The notes beneath the pieces were generated by a model. That model was not told the origin of the DNA. It made no database searches and worked only from the letters and a program-made list of their open reading frames with translations. Made by a program: the position numbers and the translations under genes. From Capra hircus (taxonomy: Eukaryota; Chordata; Mammalia; Artiodactyla; Bovidae): DNA of 64,000 nt. This document shows positions 1 through 13,525 of this stretch, piece by piece; the first letter of the stretch is position 1; every line of letters starts with the position of its first letter. The stretch lies in the NCBI RefSeq assembly GCF_001704415.2, contig NC_030811.1:73178069-73242068 (forward strand), read 5' to 3'.

Positions 1-111
1 CTTGAATGTGTGCATTTAAAGTAAGATTTGATTGTAAATTTTTCCTGACACAAAATGTTACCTTGCTTCCTTTCCCTACTTTGGTGTTTTTTAAATAGAT
101 ATTTGTCATCC

Positions 112-380
112 TGCAATGGCGCCCCACTCCAGTACTCTCCTGGAAAATCCCATGGATGGCGGGGCCTGGTAGGCTACAGTCCATGGGGTCACGAAGAGTC
201 GGACACGACTGAGCAACTTCACTTTCACTTTTCACTTTCATGCATTAGAGGAGGCAATGGCAACCCACTCCAGTGTTCTTGCCTGGAAACTCCCAGGGAC
301 AGTGGAGTCTGGTGGGCTGCTGTCTATGAGGTCTCACAGAGTTGGACACGACTGATGCGACTTAGCAGCAGCAGCAGCAG
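112..380 (+). mobile_element. Dimeric Bov-A2 SINE
   Basis: Two tandem Bov-A monomers share the typical core (ccactccag, ttgcctgga, cacgactga). They are joined by a cactttcacttttcactttc linker, and an (AGC)n tail ends near 380. This dimer type marks ruminant genomes. Confidence 0.9.
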
Positions 381-410
381 TGTGCTGCAAAACTTATGAC
401 CAGCATTTTT

Positions 411-450
411 GGATAGAATAGAATAGGATAGGGTAGGATAGGATAGCATA
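411..450 (+). repeat. (GGATA)n microsatellite, imperfect
   Basis: About eight degenerate copies of a GGATA/GAATA pentamer follow shortly after the Bov-A2 tail. Confidence 0.8.
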
Positions 451-1128
451 AGAGAGAATAAAATATCAGAATTCATCATACATGGTAAAGTTTGATAATG
501 GAACATTTTACAGCTGTGAGTATAATATTCCTGTGCATATTTTATATATGTATATGTGTACTGGATTGTAATGCTAGAGATGTTTTTTTATAGTGGATCT
601 TGGTTAAAAAGTTGAGAGCTTACCTTGGTGAGTATTGGGGAAAAGAGGGGTTGAATTTCCAGTCCTCCTAGATCACCCTCAGGGTCTGGAATGTCTCTCT
701 TCACCCCTGTGCCCCTGGGGGTTCCTTTGCTGATCCACCCTGAGAACCACGGGTCACATGTGCTCACAGTGGTGCACTGGCAGACGGGGTACTGAGATGA
801 GGAAGGCACACCGCACTCCACTGTCATTTTCATAGCCAACCACACCATCAGCTAGTTCACCCTGCACCTTGAAAACAGTGGCTGGTGTGTAAGAGAAGCT
901 TGGCAGATGTGTATTGCCTGAATGAGTGACCAAATCCGGACAGCAGGGTTGCATGTCCGAGTGCTCTGAGATGTGAGGAAGCACAGTGCAATTGGGGAAC
1001 CGAAAGAAACTCAGTGAAAGTGACCTCAATGGCTGTTCTGCCAGCTACCCCTCCCACCTGAGCTTACAAAGACTGCTCATCAGGGCATAGAAGGTTTTGG
1101 AGCAGACCACTCCTCCCCAACTTTTCCA

Positions 1129-2555
1129 GTTGTTGTTCAGTCGCTCAGTTGTGTCTGATTCTTTATGACCCCATGGACTGCAGCATGCCAGGCTTCCCTG
1201 TCCTTCACTATCTCTTGGAGCTTGCTCAAACTCATGTCCATCGAGTTGGTGATACCATCCAACCATCTCATCCTCTGTTGTCCCCTTCTCCCCCTGCCTT
1301 CAGTCTTTCCCAGCATCAGGGTCTTTTCAAATGAGTCAGTTCTTTGCATCAGGTGGCCAAAGTATTGGAGCTTCAGCTTCAACATCAGTCCTTCCTTCAG
1401 GACTGATTTCCTTTAGGATTGACTAGTTTCACCTCCTTGCAGTCCAAGGAACTCACAAGAGTCTTCTCCAACACCACAGTTCAAAAGCATCAATTCTTCG
1501 GTAGTCAGAATTCTTTTATGGTCCAACTCTCACCTCCATACATGACTACTGGAAAAACCATAGCTTTGACTATATGGACCTTTGTTGGCAAAATAATGTC
1601 TTTGCTTTTTAATAGGCTATCTAGGTTTGTCATAGCTTTTCTTCCAAGGAGCTTATAATTTCATGGCTTCAATAACCACCTGCAGTGATTCTGGAGCCCA
1701 AGAAAATAAAGTCTGTCACTGTTTCCATTGTTTCCCCATGTATTTGCCATGAAGTGATGGGACCGGAGGCCATGATCTTAGTTTTTTGTATGTTGAGTTT
1801 TAAGCCAGATTTTTCACTCTCCTCTTTCACTTTCATTAAGAGGCTCTTTTGGTCCTCTTCACTTTCTGCCATAAGGGTAGTGTCATCTGCATATTTGAGG
1901 TTATTGATATTTCTCCTGGCAATCTTGATTCCAGCTTGTCCTTCATCCAGCCTGCCATTTCACATGATGTACACTGGATATAAGTTAAAGAAGCAGGGTG
2001 ACAGTATACAGCCTTGACGTACTCCTTTCCCAATTTGAACCAGTCATTGTTCTATGTCCAGTTCTACCTGTTGCTTCTTGACCTTCATACAGGTTTCTCA
2101 GGAGGCAGGTAAGGTGGTCTGGTATTCCCATCTCTGTAAGAATATTCCACAGTTTGTTGTGATCCATGCAGTCAAAGGCTTTAGCATAGTCAGTGAAGCA
2201 GAAGTAGATGTTTTTCTGGAATTCTCTTGCTTTTTCTATGACTCAACAGATGTTGGCAATTTGATCTTTGGTTCCTCTGCCTTTTCTAAATCCAGCTTAA
2301 ACATCTGAAATTTTTGGTTCACATACTGTTGAAGCCTAGGTTGGAGAAATTTGAGCATTGTTTTGCTAGCATGTCAAATGAGTGCAATTGTACGGTAGTT
2401 TGATTATTCTTAGGTATTGCCCTTCTTTGGGATTTGAATGGAAACTGACCTTTTCCAGTCCTGTGGCCACTGCTGAGTTTTCCAAATTTGCTGGCATATT
2501 GAGTGCAGCACTTTAACAGCATCATCTTTTAGGATTTGAAATAACTTATTTCCCC
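1129..2555 (-). mobile_element. 5'-truncated BovB LINE (RTE clade)
   Basis: The minus strand carries the 3' end of a BovB element. Broken reverse-transcriptase pieces are visible, for example GLKLNIQKTKIMAS and FIFLGSRITAGG near 1690-1830, and MDHNKLWNILTEMGIPDHLT near 2100. The frame is interrupted repeatedly, so it is inactive. The 3' tail with TTG repeats is at the low-coordinate end. Confidence 0.92.
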
Positions 2556-4497
2556 AGGGCCATGAGCTCACCTGAAGACAGGGCCATCTACTTTACTCAG
2601 TGAGAAATGCTAGTTATCTCAAAGACTTCAGAAAAAGCCCAGCAACCCTGTAGAATTGTCCATTTCTGGGAGACTAAGAGTCATAAAGCAGGCAGTGATA
2701 TGCTGGGTGTTGAGGTCAAGCTAGGCTGGGCTTGTCAGAGAGACAGATGAAGAGGACTGTCTCAGGAGCATCACCATAAGCAGCCACAGCTCCTTCCCTT
2801 GTGTGGTCACCACTTAAAGAAATTCCTCCCCACGGCTCCTTGGAGACTCCTGCCCTTTGGCTTTGTGCCTCCAGGCTTGTGGTGGCATTAAAAGTGCTGC
2901 TCCTTGTCACTAGGCTCTTGTGGTTCTAAGTGTGGTGGAAGCAGCTCTGAGGAGTGACTAGATCCCTCATCCTGGGGTCCTGCCACGTGGGTCCTATCTG
3001 AATTCTTGCCCTCAGAAACTGGATTTGAGGAAATCCCATAACATGAGTTAAGGAAAACTGGGGAGAGGGAAAGCTCAAGAGGCCAAAGGACAGCCCCAAG
3101 ACACAGGCAGATATTGTCACATTCCCCCATCCTGTTATCATTCCTGGTATCAGAGTGAATGGCTCACAGGGTTCACCAAGTCGCTGAAGGAAGACACATG
3201 CTCCTGGGCTCCAGGCAGAGGAGATGTGCAGGCATTACCCGGAGCATTGTGATGCCTCCAGCGAGGCGGTGGTAGAGAGGAAGCCTCAGTCTGCATGAAC
3301 ATGAGCTTGGGTGTAGCCCCTCCTGCTGGGAGAGGAGGCTTGGTACCAGCTAGCTGACCAATGCCACAATGCAGAGAGAGCTTCCAGGGACTCATTCCAG
3401 GGCTTCCGCCCTTTGCACTGTGACCTGTGGGCAGCTGCACACTCATTAGCATTCATGTCTGCCTCTGGCACAGCCCACTGAACACCAGCCAGCTGGCTGA
3501 GACCCTTCGTGTGCAAAGAGAGTCTGTGTCGTGCAAGAGTTCGGATAGTCTTGCGTGTGTACTGACGGCCTCAGCTATAACTGCCGCTCACACCAAGAGC
3601 TGAGACTCTGTGACTGGACTCACGCCAGTCTTTGCAACGTGCACTTGGAGTAGACCGGGAGAAGCCAGAGCAGGAGACAGAGCAGCTTTCCCTTGCTGCT
3701 CTCACCGAGATTTGGTTATGACATTTCATTCTGTGTTGTTCTATCATTTTATTTTCTTGAGGTGAAACAAACATCTGGTGCACAGATCTTCATACATTTT
3801 AAATGCCTCTCCCAGCCTCTGCACTGTTGTAACGCCGCCCCTTTCCTTCCCGCATGTTCATTTGAATATGAACTTAATGGACGCTAAATAAGCCAGCAGA
3901 GTTGCTGTTTTTCATGCGGTTGAGCAGATGTGTTTCTGAGGAAATGTGCTTGTATGGGCAACCTGAGCCTCTCCACCCAGACAGACCACAGGCACAGCCA
4001 GCCTCTGGCACCCAGGAGAGTGCTCCAGCCACCTATCTGGGGGAATTGAAAGTGTAAATGGCACCCAGCCCCCTCTGTAAAGTTTCCTCCTCCCCCCACC
4101 CTCTCCCTTCCTCTGTATGCTAAGGACCCTGGGGTTCTTCAGTAAGGAAGGGACGGCCCCTGCCCTCGAGTGGTACCGACCAGTCCAGTGCTGAAAAAAT
4201 CATCTGTCCTCAACAGACTTGATGGATTAAAAGCAGGGATTGATCTTTCAAGTTCCACCCTAAGTTCCAGCACTTTAGGAGATTCCTGGAAAAGCAGGAC
4301 AGGCTAGGGAATGCTCCGGGTTGACTCATCCTCGGGTTGAAAAATTCTTGCCTGAAGTCTGACATTCCGTGTCTAAGACTTGAGAAGACTCATGGAGGTT
4401 CTTGAGGGCAGCTAAAAGCTAGAGCAATCACCTGGGCTGGCTTTGTCCCCTCTCCCCGACAAAGGACTGTTGCTGAAGCTGTGTTGTGATGGACCCT

Positions 4498-4498
<1 letters not shown>

Positions 4499-4564
<66 letters not shown>
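4499..4564 (+). repeat. (TG)n microsatellite at a SINE tail
   Basis: About 32 TG units with one TA interruption. It abuts the 3' end of the minus-strand Bov-tA copy at 4565, the common arrangement where a CA-rich SINE tail seeds a microsatellite. Confidence 0.95.
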
Positions 4565-4771
4565 TGCTCAGTTGTATCTGACTCTTTGAAGCCCCATGGA
4601 CTATAACCTTCCAGGCTCCTCTCTGTTCACAGGATTTTTTCAGGCAACAATATTGGAGTGGGTTACCATTTTCCTCCTCCAGGGAATCTTCCCGACCCAG
4701 GGATAGAACCCTCATCTCCTTCACTCCTGAATTGCAGGCCGATTCTTTACCTGCTGAGCAGTCAGGGAGGC
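4565..4771 (-). mobile_element. Bov-tA SINE
   Basis: A full-length copy in reverse orientation. The tRNA-derived head (ending cagggaggc) is at 4771 and the Bov-A body reads back to 4565. Confidence 0.85.
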
Positions 4772-5784
4772 CACATGCAACCTGGGCTCAGGCACAGAGC
4801 AGCCACAAGCTGGGTGTGGGCTTTCAGGGTGTCTGTCTTCCCAGTCAGGCAAGGGTTCCCAGTATCAGGTGCAGCTGGATGTGGGAGAGAGACAGAGCTC
4901 CCAGACTGAGCCTGGCCCTGCTTGCTCTAGTCACCTAGCCCTCTCTGGACTTTCCTCTCCTCATCTACATGGCAAAGGGGTTGAAGCAGCTGACCTCAAA
5001 GCTATTCAGATTTAAAACTCCACAGGGAATTTTCTCTCCTCTAAACTCTGCCCACCCCATAGAATTGTTCTGTGACTGGCCCGAGGGGCATCAAAGCCCT
5101 GCAAACTGCAAAGCGCTGGACACACCAGCCTTTCCAGGGGCGATGATTCTGGGAGCCCTGTTTGGTCCAGAAATCCTCCCAGATACTGTTCTTAATGGGT
5201 TTGCCAGACTCTTAGATCAGCGATTTAACAAAAGCCTGGCTGAGCCCGGATTAGGTTTCTGGGAGCCAGGACCTGGGGGGCCTGTCCGGTTGAGCCACTT
5301 TCTCAGAGCCACGTGACTCTCACAGACCAGGAGGCAGGCGAGGTGGGGGCCCCTCCCCCGTGTCTGTCCCCTGCTCTGAAGTCCTGTGCACAGTGACATC
5401 GAGCAGCAGTGCACCTAAAAGGAACCCCGACTGAAGAGTGGTGGGCCACTCACGCCTACCGGTGGTCAGCACACTTCCCGCACAGTGAGGGGCCCCAGTC
5501 CAGACTGGCAGGTTCCATGTTGGCTGTCACGTTTGGCCATCTTCTCTGGAACCCATGACATTGCCCCCAGGGAGGCAGGAGGAACAGATCTGTGAAGAGA
5601 ACCCTGTAGTGGCTGCTATGATGTATGATGTTTCTGCCACCTTTACCTAGAAGAGCTTCAAAGTGCAGGCAGCCCCAGGAGGTTTCTAGGGGAAGTTCTG
5701 GTGTCTCCTTGGAAAATCCCACTTAGCTGGAAAAACAAAAAACAAAAACAGCAGGGTGTTTACCGCTTACACGTGCAAGATCTT

Positions 5785-5955
5785 GTTTAACTCGCACACT
5801 TCTCCATGGGGCAAAATTACAGCATCGTCATCCCCATCTTACAGGGTAGGAAACGGAGCACAAAAATGTTAAATGACTTACTCAAGGTCACAAATGTTTG
5901 GCCCCAAGTATATCCAATATCAGAGCGCATGCCCTTAACCACTAAGCCACATCTC
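5785..5955 (+). mobile_element. MIR SINE
   Basis: Contains the MIR-type core: atccccatcttacagg, gaaacggagcac, and actcaaggtcac followed by the decayed 3' part. Confidence 0.6.
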
Positions 5956-7927
5956 CTCCAGAGTGGGAAGAAGTCACCTTGGTTTGTCCACATAGACCAG
6001 AGGCCACTTTTGACTTGAGATACTGTTTGGCAGCCAAGGTAGAAAGAGTCCTTGGTTGGTGAATTAAATACACAATGAACAAAGACCCCACAACTTTGGA
6101 GAAATGAGCTACTAAGGCAACTTCAGATACAACAAGGAATTAGACTTTACTGATGGTGTCCTAGACCTTGAAGCAGTCAGTCCAGGGGGAGAGGGTGCAC
6201 CCCTGGTTTAATATCTTAGCCCAACCAGAGTCAATGTCAGGCCAGGGGAAACTCCGTGTTGAAGTAGGGGGCGCTCTGGTGCAGCCCACCCTTCTCACCA
6301 GATTCCTTCCCATTGTCAAGCCTATTAGTTATGGATTTTTTTTTTTTTTTTAACTAAGAAGGGAGGCAGCCTAGTATTTTTCAATTTGCTGAAAAATCAC
6401 ACGGTGAGTTAATGCTAGAGCTTGCAGCACTCCATATGTGTGGCTGGTCAGAGATGGACCTCCCAGGTATGAACCTTTGGTTTTTTGAAAGCACTTTGGC
6501 TCAAAGCTGGATGTTCTGGAGTTGGCCTTAGTGGGCTGATGCCATACCACAGACTAAGCTAGGAACAAGTGAGATACCAGCACATGGCTATTCACAGCCC
6601 TCTCCCAGGGACAGGGGAAGTAGGCCTTCATCAGGCTTAGGGAAAGAAGTTGAGAATGTTCACATCTCTAAAGGCACTCGACCCACAATGAGGGTAGCAG
6701 CTGGGAGCTCTGTGTCAAGGGAAAGGGGTGTTTAAATCCAGGCTCTCTCCTCAGAGTTTCTCAAACCCAGTTAACCTTTTGGCTTATAGGAAATTAAAGC
6801 TGACAACTTTCAGAGACAGCCAGTGCATGTGATGCAGCAAGAATAGAGGTACTGAACCTGAAGCCAGCCAGTTCTTCACAGTTATTATTAGCATCCACGT
6901 CCCTCATCATTATGATTTTATTCTGTTATTTATAGGACAGGAGAAGTTACCAGACACATTGATCATGGGAGTGATCAAACACACCATTCCTGGCCAAGAA
7001 CACTGCCGTGGTCATAGCCTCCAAGGAGAGAAGCGTCCTCAAGGCATTGCTCATCCAGACTTTGCTGTGTTTTGACCACACCATCCTTTGGCCACGTGTG
7101 ATTGGACAGAGGAGGATGCTTGGCCCAGGACCTCCGTGCATGGACTGACTGGTATTGTCAGATGTGGTCCAGCTGGATCAAAGATCATTCAAGTTAGATC
7201 TTTCTATCTTCGGGAGTTGATTTTGGAAATGAAGAGAAAACGAGCCAGCTGGTAGCGGGACAAGAATCATGAAGATACACTTAGAAGAGGGGTGTGAAGA
7301 TTGTCATCACTGAGTCACGCTTATGCTGGAAATCCAGGACCAATGGTTCTGAACCCAAACGCCTGTGCACACGGGCTGGCAGCTACCCTCACAGGTGGGT
7401 ACCATATTGTGTTCAAGGTGGAGGATGTACCTTTTGTTGTAACTGAAGATATATGTTGTTACAACAGTGCACCTCAGACAGAGTGTTGAGAGAAGCGCTT
7501 CAACATGTAGAATGGGAGAATCCCAAATGGGCACATTGTATGGGAGAGATGTGAGAGGTAGAGCATGCTGATAAGCACGGGCAAAGGAACCTCGTGTTTC
7601 CTAGGGTGTATGCAAACTTGGTTTTGTGAGTACAGAGCACAGTTGGGGCCATAGCAGTTATCCTCAAATGAAAACACAGGCTTGAAGAGTAATCAAGTGA
7701 ATGATATAAGTGGGGATGTAATTTAATCCCTTTGAAGCCTTGCCAAAAATTCTAGTGTTTGAACGTGCACCATGGAATTAGTCAGGACCCTTTTAGTTTT
7801 AAGTGACAAAGACTGAACTCAAATTAACTTACAAGGGAATTCATGGCTCATATAATTAAAAAATCTAAAGGATGGAACTGATTTTGGTCCTGGCTGGATC
7901 CAAATGTGCAGTATCATTGGAAATTAG

Positions 7928-8136
7928 GGGTAGCTAATTCCCTGGTAGCTCAGTTGGTAAGGAATCTGCCTGCAATGCAGGAGACCCAGGTTCAGTCACT
8001 GGGTCGGGAAGATCCCATGGAGAAGGAAATGGAAACCCACTCCAGTATTCTTGCCTGGAAAATCCCAAGGACAGAAGAGCCGGGCAGACTACAGTCCGTG
8101 GGGTCGCAAGAATCGGACATGACTTAGTGACTAAAC
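7928..8136 (+). mobile_element. Bov-tA SINE with 13-bp target-site duplication
   Basis: An intact tRNA-derived head (ccctggtagctcagttggta) and Bov-A body. It is flanked by perfect direct repeats cattggaaattag at 7915-7927 and 8137-8149, showing a retroposition event. Confidence 0.92.
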
Positions 8137-8719
8137 CATTGGAAATTAGTATCTATCTCTTACTCTTGCTTTCCTCCAATAGGCTTTTTTCTTTGGTTGG
8201 CAGCAACTCCCACACTTGACATGATGGCAAGCACTGGCTTCATGTTTCATGCTTACCTCCCCCCCGCTGAAGAGCCTCAGCAGAATAAGAGTAATTCCCT
8301 AGCAATACAGCCCAAGTTCCAGGGATGGCTCTCATTGGTCCACCTTGGGACATGTATCCATCCCTGAACTAATCACTGAGGCCAGGGAAAAGCAGCAACC
8401 TAATTGGCCTGGCCTGAGTCCTGTGCCGCAGCTTTGGATCTAGGGCAAGATGTCAGTACCAGAAGACGGCTTAAATTAACAATAGAAAAATGGTTGTCCC
8501 TGGAGACATGTTGAATAGGCAGTCACACTAGATAGCCACCTCGGTCCCAAACAAAGTAGTCGATGACAATCTCTCTGGGGTAATGATCCTTGAACTCCTG
8601 ACATGAACCTTCTTGAATGCTGAATGACTTTCTGATTCCAATGTCCATGAAAACTAACTATAATTTAATGGCAGATTTATCTATCAGGGTTCTTATTAAC
8701 AAACAACGAACTCACTCTA

Positions 8720-8815
8720 GTATTCTTACCTGGAAAATCCCATGGACAGCGGAGCCTGGTGGGCTACAGTCCATGGGGTCCCAAAGAGTTGGACATATCC
8801 CAGTGACTGAACAAC
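8720..8815 (+). mobile_element. Bov-A SINE, 5'-truncated, with target-site duplication
   Basis: Only the Bov-A body is present. It is flanked by aactcactcta at 8709-8719 and 8816-8826. Confidence 0.85.
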
Positions 8816-11119
8816 AACTCACTCTACTTTGTTTAAATAGAAGAACAATTTATGAGAGGCTATTAGTGGCTCACAGACTCTCTGGCAGAGTTAGAGAAGA
8901 GGGCCTGAGGCTCTGCAGCTGTAAACCTTGGTTCAGTCACAGGCTTGATCCCACTGCCTCTGGCTCCCGTTACTGGGAGTATCTCTCTCTGCCCTGCCAC
9001 CTCTGGGGGCTCCACACTCCTAGCCATGCTTCTCCCCGATCACAAAGATGCAGTCCTGTGTGGCAACTGCTCCCTTGCTTTTTCCTCTTCTATTTAAGCT
9101 TCAAGTTGCTGCATCCAACTGGCAGAGCCCAGGTCACATGTCTGTGTCTGAGCTGCAGAAGTGATTTGGGAAACTGAGTTCTGATCTCCATCCTAGTAAG
9201 GCAATGGCCCTACCATGGCCTATTTCCGTAACTTAGGAAGGCTATTCAAATGATCCTGGGCTGGCACCAATATGACCCCCATCCACTACACCACACTCCA
9301 AATAGTCAGGTCTTCTGCATCTTCTGGGTTCTGGAGAGATCACACAATGGAGCTAATGTTCTTTATTTCCATAAGTGGCTTCCCAGTAGATCTGTATCTG
9401 ATTTTTGTGACCAATGGAACCCAGTTAATGTGGGTAATTTGGCGATGTAATTTAGATAAAATTTAGCTTGGGGATAAGTGTTTCCTTGCCAGTAAGATTG
9501 GATTGCCAGAGCTCATGGTTTTTTTGCCAAAAAGAAAGCCTTCAGTGGGTCTCTTGATGGTCCCTGTAAAACATGCCTCATGAAGCCCTCCCAGGAGTGC
9601 CAGCCCACAGGCATTTAATAGGCCTTTTCACAGAGCTCTACAAGTGCCACCCTGGGCTATGATTTAACCACAGACCATCCCCAGCCATTGACAAGAAGCT
9701 GAGTTGCCAGGCAAGGGTCTTCTTGGCCTGATAAATTCCCCCTGGAGTCTAGAATCCTATAGCAGCACTTGCCAGGAAATTGGATTATCTAACCTCCCTC
9801 CTGTGCCCTCCATTGCCTGATCAGGAGCTGAAGTCATTCAATTAAGAGAGAGTTTTTGAGCATTAACTATGTCCCAGGCGTTGTACTAACACTGGACATA
9901 CTTTGCCCCCCAGGGAGCCTTCAGACAAGTAAATTAGCCAAAGCTCAAATGGCGCAAAGGAAAGTAAGGAAGGGGATGAAAATGTTCAAGTGCCATTATT
10001 CAGAAAGAGATGCTTAGTTTTCATTTTTAAACAGACTTATTGATCAGAATGATGATGGAAGCCACGGTCTTTGACCTAATGTAAAAGCATAGTCATATTT
10101 TCCCAACACGTGATCTAACAAAGAAATTGTTAGATCTGGAATTGGTGAATTCATTTATATAAAAGTCTTTTAAAGGTAATGCCATTAAATACATTCAGTT
10201 AGATTTAATAGATGAAAAGAATTAAACCAGAATAAATAATGACCACATCAGAAAATCTAGCCGCTGCAGTCAATTGAATATACATAACTGACTGTAGTAG
10301 GAAGTCTGGTCTTTGGCTCCTGGGAATGCGTGGAATTCCTCTCAGAATACTGACATATTCCATAAAGCAAAATATGGTCTTTGACAGCTAGGGAAAAGAG
10401 GACGTTTCTGCTCTAGACCCAGAAAACTCTTCATCAGGCCACAGGCCTCATCGTTTCCACGGAGGCGGCAAGTGCCCTCAGAGACCACTAGGTGTCGCTG
10501 TGAACCTGTGAGAACTCGGCCTCACGCTGCGGGCACATTTCAGCTGTGTCTGTTTTCAATCAACACGTTGTCAGTTTTTCTACCCGAGGCCCCAGGGGTG
10601 TGCTAGGAATTTTTATTTCCTGAGAAATCCTGTGATTCAGCTGCCCTTTGTTGGCCCTGCGCGAGAGAATGAAGGCTGTGCTTGCTCTGCCAGCTCCCCA
10701 GGCAGGGGCTCCCAGGCAAGGGTCTTCAGGCCACCAGCCACCTCTCCTCTCTCTCTCTGCTCTTCATCGTTAGCTTCATCCCGGTTGTCCCCCTCCCTTT
10801 TTGCCTCTTCACTTTCCTTTTTATCTTTCTCACCTGGTGCTCCGTGACACTAATGAGCCCTCAATTGTTCCATGGGAAGGGCCCCATCCTGGAAGAATGG
10901 TCCAAGCCCTGGTGAATTTCAAGACACCCAAACAAGCTCCAGCATCAACTAGCTTGTACATTCTGTCCTCACCTTCCCCTTCTGATTCTACACTCAGCCT
11001 TGCCCCTTCTTCTAAAGCAACCGCAAGATTAAGGCAGTGTTGGGGTGGGAGCAACAGGAGGCTAAGCGGAATTCCAGACGCTGGTCCAGCATGAAGGCAC
11101 TTAGAAGCCACACCTACTT

Positions 11120-11215
11120 TCAGACCCCACCTGCCTCTGCCACTTTCTAGCTCTGAAACCTCTGGGAGGTAACTCAGCCTTTCTAATCCTCAATTCTTCA
11201 TAGGTAAGTGAGAGA
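11120..11215 (+). mobile_element. MIR fragment
   Basis: ctgccactttctagctctg and aactcagcctttctaatcctc match the MIR core in plus orientation. The copy is decayed. Confidence 0.5.
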
Positions 11216-12442
11216 GTACCTCCAGATGCGTTATATTAAAAAACATTATAAATACAAAGGACTCCATGAGATGTTGCATGTTATAAGCATTCTATAAATG
11301 CAAAGTGATCTTAATTATTATTATACGGACATTTAGACACATCAGCATACACTCAAACAGACATTCTCTGGAACCTGTGGCAAGATGGTGTGTTAAGGGA
11401 ACAAAATCCAGGGGTATTTATTCAGAGATTCTAACCCTCTCTGTACGTAAGTCAACAGTGATAAAGTTGTTCTGAGTCCAGCTGGGAGATGTCTTCATCA
11501 GTAACCATAGTTTGCTTGGCAAAATGCCCTGATCACTGTCCTGTGGTCTTCAAGGAAAAGGCCACTCATGGGTGGAGCTGGCCACTCCCTCCTTCAGGTT
11601 TGGTAGGGCTGTCCTGGTTTCCAGCAACCACACTGCTGTTGTGGGTTTTTGTGGGTGGCCACAGGGTGGAATCCTGACTGTGGGAGCCCTGTGGCTGCTC
11701 TCTGCAGGGCCTGCGGCCTCATACTCTGAAAAGCTTGGGGGAAGTTTTAAAGAGAGGACCCAGTGTATTGGAGATGGTTTCTGGACCACTCAGAGGAAGC
11801 CAAGTGGCAAAAAGAGCCCCTGCTGACCAACATACATAACTGCGGCCCCTTCGCCTTGGGGAGGAGGAGGCTGTTTCTGAGTGAACCAGATCTTGATTTA
11901 ACATCTTTGGAAAGCACTTGAATACTCATAACTAAGATGAGACTGCTTTCGTTGAGCAGGTGACTGGTAGGGAATGTATGTAGAACCGAGCAAAGAATAG
12001 ACCATGCCTTTCACACAGCCCAAATCTGCATGCACTGAGCTTGCAGGGCTGCAGGAGGCTAGTGGCTATTTCAGATCTCAGCCCAAGCCAGATGGGAGAG
12101 GACGCTCTCAGAGCACGTCTGTTGGTCCAGAAGCTGGTAGTGATGCTGCCTGTGTGAGGGTTGATTTCTTCAGCTTGGGCTTTCAGGGAAGAGATGCTTG
12201 GTCAGAGGATCTGTCTGAGGGTTCAGTTATCTGACACCTTTCCACACCAGAACACAAATCAAAGGACATAACAGCCCTTCAGCATAGGCTCTGAGGAGGC
12301 ACACCCGGGTTGGTGTCCTGGCTCTGTGACCTCTGGGCAAGGTCCCTTATCTTTCCACCCCCCAGCTTTCTCATTAAAATGCAGCTAACCAGGCTATCCT
12401 CACAGTGCTATGAGGATTTGGAGTTCATGTAACTAGTGTACC

Positions 12443-12717
12443 GGAGAAGGTGATGGCACCCCACTCCAGTACTCTTGCCTGGAAAATCCAATGGATGGAG
12501 GAGCCTGGTAGGCTGCAGTCCATGGGGTCGCTAAGAGTTGGACACGACTGAGTGACTTCATTTTCACTTTTCACTTTCATACATTGGAGAAGGAAATGGC
12601 GACCCACTCCAGTGTTCTTACCTGGAGAATCCCAGGGACGGGGGAGCCTTGTGGACTGCCATCTGTGGGGTCGCACAGAGTCGCACACAACTGAAGCGAC
12701 TTAGCAGCAGCAGCAGC
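12443..12717 (+). mobile_element. Dimeric Bov-A2 SINE
   Basis: Two monomers with the cactttcacttttcactttc linker and an (AGC)n tail. It is flanked by agtgtacc at about 12434-12441 and 12718-12725, a probable target-site duplication. Confidence 0.9.
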
Positions 12718-12944
12718 AGTGTACCCAGCCCATGTTAGACACACAGTTGCAATCCGGAGGTTTGTCCAGACCTGTCTGCAGACTGCTCAGGTGCAGACGA
12801 AGCTCAGTGAGGTCAACCAGCACTCCAGACCATGGGCTACCTCCTCATGCCAGACCTTGACAGTGTCTGGGAAGGGCTGACACTATCACATCCTGGGCCA
12901 AAGGATGAGATAAAACATTTTAAAACATTTGTCTATTTGAAAAG

Positions 12945-13525
12945 TTTGTGACAGCCTAGTGGATTGCTGGTGAGAATGTAAAATAGTGCAAGGACTTTGA
13001 AAAAGAGTGTCGTGGATTTTAAAAAAGACCAATATAGAAATATCATATGACCTAGCATTTCCACTCCTAGGTATGTAACTGAGAGAAATTATAGAGTGTG
13101 TCCATACAAGAACTTGTACACTAACTAACATCCAGTGCACATTATTCATAATAGCCACAGGTGGAAATAACCCAAATATCCATCAGTTGATAAGTAGATA
13201 AATAAAATGTGGTATACTCATGCAACAGAACATTATTCAGCCATAAAAAGGATTAAAGCCCTGATATCTGCTACAACACAGATAATTCTTAAAAACATGT
13301 GAAGTGAAATAAGCCAGATAATACAAAAGGACATATATGATATGTTTTCTATTCATATGAAATAGCCATAGAGACAGACAGTAGGTTAGTGGGTGTTAGG
13401 GCTTGAGGAGTTAGATAGTGGTGATGGTTTCAAAACTCTGGGAATATACTTAAAAACCACTGAATTTATTGGTATGTGAATTAAATCACAAAACCAATAA
13501 AATTGTTACCAAATAAAAAAGACAG
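12945..13525 (+). mobile_element. L1 3' end (old mammalian L1)
   Basis: Recognisable L1 3' sequence includes tttccactcctaggtatgt, cattattcataatagccaca and ggtatactcatgcaacagaa. It ends in an A-rich tail. Confidence 0.8.

Noticed and set aside
1685..2017. Plus-strand open frames of about 110 codons
   Set aside because: Antisense shadows of the minus-strand BovB reverse-transcriptase remnant.
8617..9177. Open frame of 186 codons on the plus strand
   Set aside because: Part of its translation (SILTWKIPWTAEPGGLQSMG) is a Bov-A SINE, and the rest is not recognisable.
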